A stretch of DNA of 64,000 nucleotides from Scatosoma sp045576335 (GCA_045576335.1 JAZNGH010000047.1:62001-126000); one strand, 5' to 3'. Shown: positions 8,394 through 17,730, counted from the first letter of the stretch. Notes: a model not told the origin generated them from the letters alone. A program made the numbers and translations.

Positions 8394-8987
8394 ATGGGAA
8401 AGAGGATTGCCGTTACGGGTGGAATCGGAAGCGGAAAATCTACCGTCATGGAATTGTTAAAAAAATGCGGGTATCCCGTATTTTCCTGTGATGCTATATA
8501 TAAAGAACTGCTTTTGGATAAGGCGTATATACAAAAGGTACAAGCATTGTTTCCTTTGGCAGTTACAGATGGAAAAATCGATACGGTATCGTTGAGCAAA
8601 ATCGTGTTCAACAATGAAAAGGAGCGCGAAAAATTGAACGCGTTGGCACATCCTTTGATTATGCAAAAGCTTTATGCGGAAATGGATAACTGCACAAACG
8701 ATTTGGTTTTTGCGGAAGTACCTTTATTATTCGAGGGGGGATATGAAAATGATTTTGACGGCGTAATCGTCGTGATGCGAAATAAACACGCACGCATTGA
8801 AAGCATCTGTTTGAGAGATGGTATTTCTGAAAGTGAAGCCTTGCAAAAAATTGCCGCGCAATACGATTACGACGAGTATTTGCGTAAGCCGCAAGAAAAA
8901 AACACGTATATCCTGTTTAATTCTTCCTTGGAAAAATTAAATATTCAACTGAACGAAATCTTAAAGACGTTGAATGTGAAACAATAA
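8394..8987 (+). CDS. coaE: Dephospho-CoA kinase
   Basis: The protein has 197 residues, normal length. It catalyses the last step of coenzyme A synthesis, phosphorylating the ribose 3'-OH of dephospho-CoA. The P-loop GGIGSGKST is at residues 8-16. The CoaE-type LNALAHPLI motif is near residue 82 and VPLLFEGG near residue 105. The start follows AAGGAGGTAGT. It is downstream of polA on the same strand, an arrangement common in Firmicutes. Its last codons form part of a GTGAAAC-N7-GTGAAAC element that continues past the stop. Confidence 0.93.
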   Translation: MGKRIAVTGGIGSGKSTVMELLKKCGYPVFSCDAIYKELLLDKAYIQKVQALFPLAVTDGKIDTVSLSKIVFNNEKEREKLNALAHPLIMQKLYAEMDNCTNDLVFAEVPLLFEGGYENDFDGVIVVMRNKHARIESICLRDGISESEALQKIAAQYDYDEYLRKPQEKNTYILFNSSLEKLNIQLNEILKTLNVKQ

Positions 8988-8996
8988 TCGTGAAAC
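8976..8996 (+). repeat. GTGAAAC-N7-GTGAAAC element at the 3' end of coaE
   Basis: GTGAAAC at 8976-8982 and 8990-8996, separated by AATAATC. The first box is inside the last coaE codons and the second lies beyond the stop. Confidence 0.6.
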
Positions 8997-9012
8997 AATA
9001 TTGTTATGTCTT

Positions 9013-9064
9013 AAATACGGGGAATCCCCTTGCCTAAAAAATAGGGGATTTACCCGTATTTTTT
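9013..9064 (+). terminator. Two-part terminator after coaE
   Basis: The outer stem AAATACGGG pairs with CCCGTATTT (9013-9021 with 9053-9061). The inner stem AATCCCCT pairs with AGGGGATT (9023-9030 with 9043-9050). A six-T run ends the structure. Confidence 0.85.
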
Positions 9065-9078
9065 GCTTAATTTTAATA

Positions 9079-9135
9079 TTATGTCAAACATAGGTATTTT
9101 ACTACGCAAAGCAATATAATTATGTGTGACATAAT
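9079..9135. promoter_or_regulatory. Two TATGT-N3-ACATA palindromes upstream of glgB
   Basis: TTATGTCAAACATAG at 9079-9093 and a perfect ATTATGTGTGACATAAT at 9119-9135, with centres 41 bp apart. The 13-mer TATGTCAAACATA recurs at 30979-30991. They may be operator sites of an unknown dimeric regulator; the region is AT-rich, so chance similarity is possible. Confidence 0.4.
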
Positions 9136-9247
9136 ATAACTTCGTTGATTTTCGCTATTTTTTACCATTTTTTTTCTGATTTTGAGGGTGTTTCCATAAA
9201 AAACGTAAAATAAATTAAAAATTGTTAAAAATTTTTTCAAAATACCC

Positions 9248-9276
9248 TTGAATTTATTTAATTTTTGTAGTAAAAT
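9248..9276 (+). promoter_or_regulatory. Probable promoter of the glycogen operon
   Basis: TTGAAT at 9248-9253, a 17-bp spacer and TAAAAT at 9271-9276. The surrounding DNA is AT-rich, so alternative placements exist. Confidence 0.5.
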
Positions 9277-9327
9277 ATACATAATAGTTAGTGTAATATA
9301 TTTTACAAGGTATTACGCGGAGGTTTT

Positions 9328-11220
9328 ATGAGCTTTTTTCAAACGGATATGCCATTGCATTTATTTCATCACGGTGAAAATTTCAAGACGTATGAACTGA
9401 TGGGGGCGCATCCCGCCGTTATGAATAAGAAGAGGGGCTTTGTGTTCAGAGTTTGGGCTCCGCGCGCAAAGAGCGTTTCCGTCGTGGGAACTTTTAATAA
9501 CTGGGACGAAAACGCGCATCTGATGCAAAGAATGATAGACGGAGAAACCTTCGAGCTTTTTATTCCTGCTCTTAAACAATACGATTCTTATAAATACTGC
9601 ATAAAAACGTACGACGGCAGAACGCTGTATAAAGCCGACCCGTACGCTTTTCACGCCGAAACGCCTGACGTACAATCTGCAAATGCATCCAAGCTTTACG
9701 ATTTATCGGGCTTCAAATGGACGGATAAGGCATATTCGGACAAGCAAAAACGTATGAATATTTATGCGTCGCCCGTAAACGTTTACGAGGTCAATCTTCT
9801 TTCTTGGAAACGCCACGACAACGGCAATTATTATACCTATCGTGAGCTTGCCACAGATTTGGTTGATTACGTCGTAAAAATGGGCTATACGCACGTTGAG
9901 TTTATGCCCGTAACGGAACACCCCTTCGACGGCTCTTGGGGATATCAAGTGACGGGCTATTATGCCGTTACTTCGCGCCTCGGCGAACCAAAGGATTTTA
10001 TGTATCTTATCGACTGCTTCCACAAAGCGGGAATCGGCGTTATTTTAGACTGGGTACCCGCACATTTTCCCAAGGACGCATTCGGGTTATACGAATTTGA
10101 CGGCGAGCCGCTTTACGAAGCGTCGCAATGGGACCGTAAGGAAAATAAAGGCTGGGGGACGCGTCGCTTTGATTACGGCAGAAACGAAATTGTTTCCTTT
10201 TTGATTTCGAGCGCAATATTCTTCTTTGAATATTACCACGTAGACGGCTTACGCGTAGACGCCGTGGCTTCTATGCTGTATTTGGATTACGATAAAAACC
10301 CAGGGGAATGGGTACCGAATATATACGGCGAGAACAAAAATTTGGAAGCGGTGGCGTTTTTACGCCGTTTGAACGAAGCCGTATTCTCCTTTTTCCCTTC
10401 CGCAATGATGATTGCAGAGGAATCTACCGCGTGGTCTATGGTGACCAAACCCACGAGTATGGGCGGACTCGGCTTCAATTTCAAATGGAATATGGGGTGG
10501 ATGAACGACGTTCTCAAATATATCACCACCAACCCTTTATATCGTCGTTTCGAGCATAATAAGCTGACCTTTTCTATGATGTACGCGTTTTCCGAAAACT
10601 ACGTATTGCCTATTTCGCACGACGAAGTTGTGCACGGCAAGGGTTCTTTAATCGGAAAAATGCCGGGGAACTACGAGGAAAAATTCGCGGGCGTACGCTC
10701 GTTTCTCGCGTATATGATGTCGCACCCTGGTAAAAAGCTTAACTTTATGGGCACGGAATTCGGGCAATTCAAGGAATGGGCGTATAAAGAGGGCATAGAA
10801 TTTTTCTTGCGGGACTATCCCCAACATAAAAAGCTGTCGCAATGCGTTAAAGAATTGAATATGCTTTACAAAAACACACCCGCGCTTTATGAAATTGAAG
10901 ATTCGTGGGAGGGTTTTGAGTGGCTTGCCCCTGACGATGGCGACCGCAATTTCCTTGCTTATCAGCGCAAGGATAAAGAGGGGAATATTATCGTCGTTAT
11001 GATTAATTTCTCGGGTTCTGATTATCTCGGCTATCGGCTTGGTTTACCCAAGGGCAAATATCAAATGATTTTCAACAGCGACGCGTTGCGCTTCGGCGGA
11101 AATGGTCAGGTCAAGAAATATATGTATACCACGACAAAATCGTATAGTCACGGAAAGGAATATTCGATACAATTCGATCTCCCCAAACTGACTTGCGTAT
11201 ATTTGAAAAAAATCAATTAA
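9328..11220 (+). CDS. glgB: 1,4-alpha-glucan branching enzyme
   Basis: The protein has 630 residues, normal for GlgB with one CBM48 module. Residues ~25-110 form the CBM48 (FRVWAPRAKSVSVVGTFNNW). The GH13 barrel follows with EFMPVTEHPFDGSWGYQ, DWVPAHFP near residue 239, nucleophile Asp in DGLRVDAV near 307, acid/base Glu in MIAEEST near 361 and LPISHDEVVHGKGS near 430. It creates alpha-1,6 branches in glycogen. It is first in glgB-glgC-glgD-glgA-glgP, with a 16-nt gap to glgC. The start follows GCGGAGG. Confidence 0.96.
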   Translation: MSFFQTDMPLHLFHHGENFKTYELMGAHPAVMNKKRGFVFRVWAPRAKSVSVVGTFNNWDENAHLMQRMIDGETFELFIPALKQYDSYKYCIKTYDGRTLYKADPYAFHAETPDVQSANASKLYDLSGFKWTDKAYSDKQKRMNIYASPVNVYEVNLLSWKRHDNGNYYTYRELATDLVDYVVKMGYTHVEFMPVTEHPFDGSWGYQVTGYYAVTSRLGEPKDFMYLIDCFHKAGIGVILDWVPAHFPKDAFGLYEFDGEPLYEASQWDRKENKGWGTRRFDYGRNEIVSFLISSAIFFFEYYHVDGLRVDAVASMLYLDYDKNPGEWVPNIYGENKNLEAVAFLRRLNEAVFSFFPSAMMIAEESTAWSMVTKPTSMGGLGFNFKWNMGWMNDVLKYITTNPLYRRFEHNKLTFSMMYAFSENYVLPISHDEVVHGKGSLIGKMPGNYEEKFAGVRSFLAYMMSHPGKKLNFMGTEFGQFKEWAYKEGIEFFLRDYPQHKKLSQCVKELNMLYKNTPALYEIEDSWEGFEWLAPDDGDRNFLAYQRKDKEGNIIVVMINFSGSDYLGYRLGLPKGKYQMIFNSDALRFGGNGQVKKYMYTTTKSYSHGKEYSIQFDLPKLTCVYLKKIN

Positions 11221-11236
11221 CCAAAGGGGGTTCTTT

Positions 11237-12430
11237 ATGCAAAGAAGGAAAGAATGTGTTGCAATGCTTTTGGCGGGCGGACAGGGTAGTAGACTGTACG
11301 CGCTCACCACGAATATTGCGAAGCCGGCAGTTGCGTTCGGAGCGAAATACCGTATTATCGATTTCCCGCTCTCCAACTGCGTAAACTCGGGTATCGACAC
11401 CGTAGGCGTGCTCACGCAATATCAACCGCTCGTTTTGAACGAGTATATCGGAAACGGTCAGCCTTGGGATTTGGACAGAACGTACGGGGGCGTACATATT
11501 CTGTCGCCGTATCAGGCAAAAACCAATTCCTCGTGGTATGAGGGCACGGCAAACGCAATCTATCAAAATCTTCATTTTATGAAAATGTACAATCCCGAAT
11601 ACGTGCTCGTGCTTTCGGGTGACCACATTTACAAAATGGACTACGCGGCAATGTTAAAAGCACATAAGGCTACGGGTGCGGATTGCACAATTGCGGCAAT
11701 CAACGTACCGCTTTCCGAAGCCTCCCGTTTCGGTATTCTCAATACCAACCCCGACGGCTCGATTTATCAATTTGAAGAAAAACCCAAGCAACCGAAAAGC
11801 ACTTTGGCTTCTATGGGTATCTACATTTTCAGCGCGGAAAAGCTGTTCAAATACTTGGAAGCAGACGACGCAAACCCCAATTCCTCCAAAGATTTCGGAA
11901 AAGACGTATTGCCTGCAATGTTAAACGCGGGCGAAAAAATGTTTTCCTATCAATTCGAGGGCTACTGGAAAGACGTGGGAACGATTGCATCCCTTTGGCA
12001 AGCAAATATGGACCTTCTTGGCGACGAGCCAGAATTTGATATCGGCGACAAGAGCTGGAAGATACATTCCCGTAATCCGCTTGCACCGCCCGAGCATATC
12101 GGCGAACACGGTATCGTGAAAAACGCAATGGTCGCGCTCGGTTGTGAAATCAACGGCGTTGTAGAGAACAGTATTTTAGGTAGTAACGTAATCGTAGAAA
12201 AGGGCGCGATCGTAAAAGACGCGGTAGTGCTCGCAAACAGCGTAATTAAGGCGAACGCGAGCGTTTCCTATTCCATTATTGACGAAAACGTTACGGTTGG
12301 CAAAAACGCCGTTATCGGTGTTGAAAAAGACCCGAACGCGGAAATCGTAGTCCTTGGCAGAGATATCACCGTCGGCGACGGTGTCGTTGTAAGCGAAGGG
12401 CAAAAGCACGAAGCGGATATTTTGGCGTAA
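11237..12430 (+). CDS. glgC: Glucose-1-phosphate adenylyltransferase, catalytic subunit
   Basis: The protein has 397 residues. It makes ADP-glucose from glucose 1-phosphate and ATP, the committed step of bacterial glycogen synthesis. The N-terminal nucleotidyltransferase has LAGGQGSRLYALT and KPAVAFGAKYRIIDF; LSGDHIYKMDY near residue 131 holds the catalytic Asp. The C-terminal third is a left-handed beta-helix with hexapeptide-like repeats. The adjacent glgD encodes the non-catalytic partner, as in other Clostridia and Bacillus, where a GlgC-GlgD heterotetramer forms. The start is preceded by AAAGGGGG. Confidence 0.96.
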   Translation: MQRRKECVAMLLAGGQGSRLYALTTNIAKPAVAFGAKYRIIDFPLSNCVNSGIDTVGVLTQYQPLVLNEYIGNGQPWDLDRTYGGVHILSPYQAKTNSSWYEGTANAIYQNLHFMKMYNPEYVLVLSGDHIYKMDYAAMLKAHKATGADCTIAAINVPLSEASRFGILNTNPDGSIYQFEEKPKQPKSTLASMGIYIFSAEKLFKYLEADDANPNSSKDFGKDVLPAMLNAGEKMFSYQFEGYWKDVGTIASLWQANMDLLGDEPEFDIGDKSWKIHSRNPLAPPEHIGEHGIVKNAMVALGCEINGVVENSILGSNVIVEKGAIVKDAVVLANSVIKANASVSYSIIDENVTVGKNAVIGVEKDPNAEIVVLGRDITVGDGVVVSEGQKHEADILA

Positions 12431-12444
12431 AGGAGGGAAAAATT

Positions 12445-13560
12445 ATGGCAGCATCTGCAATTGGTATCATCTTTTCAAATCTGCACGAAGAATGTGTACC
12501 CGAGCTCGTTCGTAGAAGAACGATGGCTTCTATTCCTTTCGGCGGCAGATACCGCGTGATCGATTTCGTTTTGTCGAATATGGTCAATTCGGGGATCACG
12601 ACCGTAGGGCTTATGACAAGCAACAATTACCGCTCTTTAATCGACCATATCGGTAGCGGTAAAGATTGGGATTTAGCAAGAAAGGACGGGGGACTTATCC
12701 TCTTACCGCCCTTTTCCGAGAAACACGATAAGCTTTACACGACCCGTTTGGAAGCGTTGAATAGTGTAACGGGCTTTTTGAATCGCCGTAAAGAAAAATA
12801 CGTCGTACTCACTGATTGCGACGGCGTAATGAAGCTGGACATTGCGGACGTAATCAATCAACACGAAAACAACAACGCCGACATCACGCTGGTAACGCAT
12901 TACGGAAAAGTGGGTAAACGCCCCGACTTTATGCTCGTTAACGCAAACGAAAACGGCCGCGTAAACGAAATCAAGCTTTCCCCGCACGTCAACGAAGGCA
13001 CGAAAGCGGATATCTTTATCAACGTAATGGTTATCAACCGTCAATTTTTACTTAATCTCGTTGAAGATTCCGTTACGCACGGTTTCAGCAGCTTTGAAAG
13101 CGATATTTTAATCAAACAGCTTGCAAGCTTAAAGATATACCGTTACGATTTCAAGGGCTATTACGCGGGCATTGACAGTATGGCAGCGTATTATAAGCAT
13201 AATATGGAGCTTTTGGACAAAGACGTTCGCGACGATTTATTCGGCGACAGAGATATATACACCAAGGTTCGCGATAGCGCGCCCTCCAAATACGGCGCAG
13301 AAGCCGTGGTGAAAAACTCGCTTATTTCCGACGGTTGTGAAATCGAGGGCGTCGTGGAAAATTCCATTCTCTTCCGCGGCGTGAAGGTTGGAAAAGGTGC
13401 GGTCGTTCGAAATTCTATCGTTATGCAGGATAACATTATCGGACAAAATACCGCTTTGGATTGCGTGATTACCGATAAAAACGTAGTGGTCAGCGACAGT
13501 AAAACGCTGGGCGGTTGCAGTACGCTTCCGTATTACATTCCAAAGGGAACGAGATTATAA
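12445..13560 (+). CDS. glgD: GlgD, ADP-glucose pyrophosphorylase regulatory subunit
   Basis: The protein has 371 residues and is homologous to GlgC (PFGGRYRVIDFVLSNMVNSG). The N-terminal GGxGxRL substrate loop is replaced by GIIFSNLHEECVPEL, so it is expected to be non-catalytic. In Firmicutes GlgD associates with GlgC and raises its activity. The C-terminal beta-helix is kept. It lies 14 nt after glgC, with AAAGGAGG upstream. A hairpin fills the gap to glgA. Confidence 0.94.
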   Translation: MAASAIGIIFSNLHEECVPELVRRRTMASIPFGGRYRVIDFVLSNMVNSGITTVGLMTSNNYRSLIDHIGSGKDWDLARKDGGLILLPPFSEKHDKLYTTRLEALNSVTGFLNRRKEKYVVLTDCDGVMKLDIADVINQHENNNADITLVTHYGKVGKRPDFMLVNANENGRVNEIKLSPHVNEGTKADIFINVMVINRQFLLNLVEDSVTHGFSSFESDILIKQLASLKIYRYDFKGYYAGIDSMAAYYKHNMELLDKDVRDDLFGDRDIYTKVRDSAPSKYGAEAVVKNSLISDGCEIEGVVENSILFRGVKVGKGAVVRNSIVMQDNIIGQNTALDCVITDKNVVVSDSKTLGGCSTLPYYIPKGTRL

Positions 13561-13572
13561 AGCGAATTACGC

Positions 13573-13602
13573 CGTATTCGCGCCAAAAAGCGCGCGAATA
13601 CG
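13573..13602 (+). other. Intergenic hairpin between glgD and glgA without T-run
   Basis: A perfect 11-bp stem CGTATTCGCGC (13573-13583) with 13592-13602 and an 8-nt loop. No T-tract follows, so it is more likely an mRNA processing or stability element than a terminator. Confidence 0.5.
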
Positions 13603-13634
13603 ACGTTTCCAAGTGAGAGATAAGGAGAATAATT

Positions 13635-15203
13635 ATGGCAGAAAAAAAGACGATTAAAGCCACCTTAAAAGCGTCGGTACGCACGACGAACGAGAGAAAA
13701 ACGATTGAAATTTTAGAAGATACGCGCACCGATTTCCCCGCCGTACAAAAGGGAGGGAACGACCTCAAAGTAATGGGCAAAAGAAAAATTTTATTCGTAG
13801 CATCCGAAGCAAGACCGTTTATTGCAACGGGTGGACTTGCCGACGTAATCGGCTCATTGCCGCAAGCTTTGGCTACGGACGCGGCGTACGATATTCGCGT
13901 CGTGTTGCCGCTCTATTCGGATATTAAACCCGACCAAAGACGTAAATTATCCTTTTTAGGGAATATTTACGTGCCGCTCGGCTGGCGAAATCAATATTGC
14001 GGCGTATTTACTTGTGAAGAAAACGGGATCACCTATTATTTTATCGACAACGAATATTATTTCAAACGTACGGGCTGTTACGGCTATTACGACGACGGAG
14101 AACGCTTTGCTTTTTTCTCGCGTAGCGTAATGGAAATATTGCCGTTTATAGGTTTTTATCCCGACGTTTTGCATTGCCACGATTGGCAGGCAGCCCTTGC
14201 CGCGATATACCTTAAAACCGTGTATCAGGACAAAGAGGAATACCGTGACATTCGGGTCTTGTTTACCATTCATAATATCGAATATCAGGGCAAATATTCC
14301 CTTGACCTTTTGGAGGAATTATTCGGTATCCCCGCGCGTTTCCGTCATTTGCTCGAATATGACGGCTGCTTGAATTTGATGAAGGGCGCAATCGAATGCA
14401 GCGAACGCTTTTCAACCGTCAGCCCCACGTACGCACAAGAGATTCAAACGGCGCAATACGCACACGGTTTGCAAGACATTATCCGTAAAAACGAGGGGAA
14501 GCTGACGGGTATACTCAACGGTATCGACGTCGCTTCGTATAACCCCGAAACGGATAAAGCCTTGTTTGCGAATTATTCGGCGGAGAATTTGGAAAATAAA
14601 GCCGTTTGTAAAGCGGAAATGCAAAAAATGCTGGGCTTGCCCGTAAAGGACGTACCCGTGATAGCAATGATTTCCCGCCTTGTTTCCCATAAAGGCTTGG
14701 AATTGGTCAAAACGGTGACGGAGGATATTCTCCACGAGGATATTCAATTCGTGCTTTTGGGCACGGGCGATTTTTCGTACGAGGAATACTTCAAGGACGT
14801 AGGCAGAAAATACGAAGGGAAAGCTTCGGTCAATATCGCGTTCAATAACGACCTTTCCAGAAAGATTTATTCGGGTGCGGATATTTTCCTTATGCCTTCC
14901 GTAAGCGAGCCTTGCGGACTTTCGCAAATGATTGCTTCCCGTTATGCAACCGTTCCCGTCGTGAGAGAAACGGGAGGACTGTTCGACAGCATAAAGCCTT
15001 ACGGTACGGGCGGAAACGGTTTCACCTTCGCTTCTTGTAACCCGTACGATATGCTGTACGTTATTCACGAAGCAATCGACGCGTATAAAAACAAAGAGGC
15101 ATGGAAAGCCTTAATGCAAAAGGCTGCAACCACCGATTTCTCGTGGCAGAAGTCGGCGGAGGATTACAAAAATCTTTACGACGTTACGTATAATAGAATA
15201 TAA
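13635..15203 (+). CDS. glgA: Glycogen synthase with N-terminal extension
   Basis: The protein has 522 residues, against about 475-490 for most GlgA. The core begins at residue 49 (KILFVASEARPFIATGGLADV), whose KTGGLADV-type motif binds ADP-glucose; here the Lys is replaced by Ala (FIATGGLADV). The GT5/GT-B fold continues with HNIEYQG, NGIDVASYNP and MPSVSEPCGLSQM. About 46 charged residues precede the core. The ATG at 13635 has AAGGAGAATAATT before it, while the internal ATG at 13773 has only a poorly spaced GGGAGGG, so the extension is probably translated. It transfers glucose from ADP-glucose to growing glycogen. Confidence 0.92.
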   Translation: MAEKKTIKATLKASVRTTNERKTIEILEDTRTDFPAVQKGGNDLKVMGKRKILFVASEARPFIATGGLADVIGSLPQALATDAAYDIRVVLPLYSDIKPDQRRKLSFLGNIYVPLGWRNQYCGVFTCEENGITYYFIDNEYYFKRTGCYGYYDDGERFAFFSRSVMEILPFIGFYPDVLHCHDWQAALAAIYLKTVYQDKEEYRDIRVLFTIHNIEYQGKYSLDLLEELFGIPARFRHLLEYDGCLNLMKGAIECSERFSTVSPTYAQEIQTAQYAHGLQDIIRKNEGKLTGILNGIDVASYNPETDKALFANYSAENLENKAVCKAEMQKMLGLPVKDVPVIAMISRLVSHKGLELVKTVTEDILHEDIQFVLLGTGDFSYEEYFKDVGRKYEGKASVNIAFNNDLSRKIYSGADIFLMPSVSEPCGLSQMIASRYATVPVVRETGGLFDSIKPYGTGGNGFTFASCNPYDMLYVIHEAIDAYKNKEAWKALMQKAATTDFSWQKSAEDYKNLYDVTYNRI

Positions 15204-15260
15204 AACTTCAAAACGCAAACGTCTTTACGATTGGACAAAAATTTTTAGGAGAGATAGAAT

Positions 15261-17690
15261 ATGAAAAAAGAAAAAATCACGGAACAGGAAGCGAGAGAGC
15301 TTATTCAAGGTAAGCTCTCCCGCTATTTCGGCGTTGCACCGACGGAAGCGCGTAAGGACCAGCTCTATAAAGCGGTCGTTATGAGCGTACGGGATATTAT
15401 GCTGGAAAAACGGCATAAATTTCACACCGTCACGAAGTCGAACAAAGCCAAGAGAGTATATTATCTTTGTATGGAATTTTTAATGGGCAGGTCGCTGAAA
15501 AACAGCGTATTTAATCTCGGAATTTCCGACGCGCTTTCGGACGCGTTGAAGGAATATGACGTAACCCTTGAAGATTTGTACGAGCTTGAACCCGACGCGG
15601 GGCTTGGTAACGGCGGGTTAGGGCGTTTGGCGGCTTGCTTCCTTGACGCGCTCGCAACGGGAGATTATCCCGCTATGGGTTATTCCATTCGTTACGATTA
15701 CGGTTTATTCAAGCAAAAAATCGTAGACGGTTGGCAGACGGAGTTGCCCGACGTATGGTTGCCCGGCGGCGAAGTTTGGCTCACACAGCGTAGCGATAAG
15801 GTGTTTACCGTTAAATTCGACGGATATATTGAAGAAAAATGGACGGAAAACGGGCTTGAAGCCATTTACCGCGACGCGAAAGAAGTGCAAGCGGTTGCAT
15901 ACGATATGATGGTGTCGGGTTACGACAGCAAAGCTGTTTCCGTGTTGCGTCTTTGGAAAGCGCGTAGCATACAAAATTTCGACATGAAATTGTTTTCGCA
16001 AGGCGATTACGCTTCGGTAATGAAAGACGATAACGAGGCGGATTTGATATCCAAAGTGCTTTATCCCGCCGATAATCACGTCGAGGGGAAATCCTTGCGC
16101 TTAAAACAGCAATATTTCCTCGTTTCCGCGTCCTTGCAGAACATTCTTGCCGACCATAAACGTAGATACGGCTCGCTTAAATTGTTGCCCAAAATGGCGG
16201 CTATCCACTTGAACGATACCCACCCCGCGTTGGCGATTCCCGAACTCATGCGTTTGTTGATCGACGAAAACGCAATGAGCTGGGATGAGGCTTGGAATAT
16301 TACCACCTCCGTATGCGCGTACACCAACCACACGGTGCTTGCCGAAGCCCTCGAAACGTGGCCCGAAGACCTTATCGCGCGTAGATTGCCCAGAATTTAT
16401 ATGATTTTGAAGGAAATCAACCGTCGTTTCTGTGAAGATTTGTGGAAGCGTTTCCCGGGAGATTGGAATAAAATTTCGCGCATGGCGATTATGTCTTATA
16501 ACGTCGTGAAAATGGCGAATTTGTCCGTACTTGGCTCTCATCACGTAAACGGCGTTTCGGGCTTGCACAGCGAAATCATCAAGGACAGTATTTTTAAGGA
16601 TTTCTACGATTATTCGCCTCAAAAGTTCACCAACGTTACCAACGGTATCGCGCATAGACGTTGGCTCAATCAATCCAACCCCGAGCTTTGCGCGCTTTTG
16701 GACGAATGTATCGGCGAAGGATACGCAAAAGACGCGTCCAAGCTTGCCGAGTTCAAGAAATTTGAAAACGACGACAGCGTTTTGAAGAGATTAGAAGAGA
16801 TTAAAGCAATCAAGAAGAAACAGTTTGCCGATTTTGCTTATAAAAAGCAAGGGGTAATCATTGATCCGAATACGCTTTTCGACGTGCAGGCAAAGCGTTT
16901 GCACGAGTATAAACGTCAGCTTCTCAACGTTTTGCATATTATCAACGATTATATGATATTAAAAGAAAATCCCGATACGCCTATGCAGCCCAAAACGTAT
17001 ATCTTTGCGGCAAAAGCGGCGGCAGGGTATTATATGGCGAAAAAGATTATCAAGCTTATTTGCTTCTTGGCGGAAGATATCCGTAAAAACCCGAAAATCG
17101 CGGAAAAACTCAACGTCGTATATATGGAAGACTATAACGTTACCATGTCCGAAGCATTGATGCCCGCGTCCGAAATTTCCGAACAAATTTCCTTGGCAGG
17201 AAAGGAAGCCAGCGGTACGGGCAATATGAAATTTATGATCAACGGCGCGTTAACGATCGGCACGCTTGACGGGGCGAACGTGGAAATGTCCGAACACGTT
17301 GGCAAGGATAATATTTATATATTCGGCTTAAATGCAGAAGAAGTTTCGGAAATTTGGAGAAACGGTTATTCCGCAAGCGTATATTATAACAACGATCCTA
17401 CCTTGCGCCGCGTTGTAGAAGCTTTGATTGTCGGTTTCAACGGCGAATCCTTTGCGGACATCGCAAATTATCTGCTTACGGGCAGCCCCGTTGCCGATCC
17501 GTATATGTGTATGGCGGATTATCAATCCTATCTTGCAACGCAACAAGAAATGTCTAAATTGTACGCAACGGATAAACGGCTTTGGAATCAAAAAGCCTTG
17601 CGTAATATTGCCGCGGCGGGATATTTTGCAGCGGACAGAAGCATCAAGGAATATGCGGAAAATATCTGGAATTTGAAACCTTTACACTAA
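15261..17690 (+). CDS. glgP: Glycogen/maltodextrin phosphorylase
   Basis: The protein has 809 residues, normal for GT35 phosphorylases. The PLP-binding motif EASGTGNMKFMINGALTIG lies near residues 650-668 with the Schiff-base Lys at about 656. Substrate-site sequences LGNGGLGRLAACFLD and HLNDTHPALAIPELMR are intact. It releases glucose 1-phosphate from glycogen ends, opposing the genes upstream. The GAGAGATAGA site is ~6 nt before the start. It is the last gene before a terminator. Confidence 0.96.
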   Translation: MKKEKITEQEARELIQGKLSRYFGVAPTEARKDQLYKAVVMSVRDIMLEKRHKFHTVTKSNKAKRVYYLCMEFLMGRSLKNSVFNLGISDALSDALKEYDVTLEDLYELEPDAGLGNGGLGRLAACFLDALATGDYPAMGYSIRYDYGLFKQKIVDGWQTELPDVWLPGGEVWLTQRSDKVFTVKFDGYIEEKWTENGLEAIYRDAKEVQAVAYDMMVSGYDSKAVSVLRLWKARSIQNFDMKLFSQGDYASVMKDDNEADLISKVLYPADNHVEGKSLRLKQQYFLVSASLQNILADHKRRYGSLKLLPKMAAIHLNDTHPALAIPELMRLLIDENAMSWDEAWNITTSVCAYTNHTVLAEALETWPEDLIARRLPRIYMILKEINRRFCEDLWKRFPGDWNKISRMAIMSYNVVKMANLSVLGSHHVNGVSGLHSEIIKDSIFKDFYDYSPQKFTNVTNGIAHRRWLNQSNPELCALLDECIGEGYAKDASKLAEFKKFENDDSVLKRLEEIKAIKKKQFADFAYKKQGVIIDPNTLFDVQAKRLHEYKRQLLNVLHIINDYMILKENPDTPMQPKTYIFAAKAAAGYYMAKKIIKLICFLAEDIRKNPKIAEKLNVVYMEDYNVTMSEALMPASEISEQISLAGKEASGTGNMKFMINGALTIGTLDGANVEMSEHVGKDNIYIFGLNAEEVSEIWRNGYSASVYYNNDPTLRRVVEALIVGFNGESFADIANYLLTGSPVADPYMCMADYQSYLATQQEMSKLYATDKRLWNQKALRNIAAAGYFAADRSIKEYAENIWNLKPLH

Positions 17691-17730
17691 TTTTCAGAAT
17701 AATTTAAGCACTTGCGTATAAAACTTTGGC

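Larger units (their letters stand above)
8988..9327 (+). other. 340-bp AT-rich intergenic region before the glycogen operon
   Basis: No gene is visible. From left to right it holds the second GTGAAAC box, the coaE terminator (9013-9064), two TATGT-N3-ACATA palindromes (9079-9093 and 9119-9135), about 110 bp of AT-rich sequence without recognisable structure, and the probable glgB promoter (9248-9276) with a ~45-nt leader. Confidence 0.7.

Noticed and set aside
9065..9327. Riboswitch or T-box upstream of glgB
   Set aside because: No conserved core elements were recognised, and the predicted leader is only about 45 nt.
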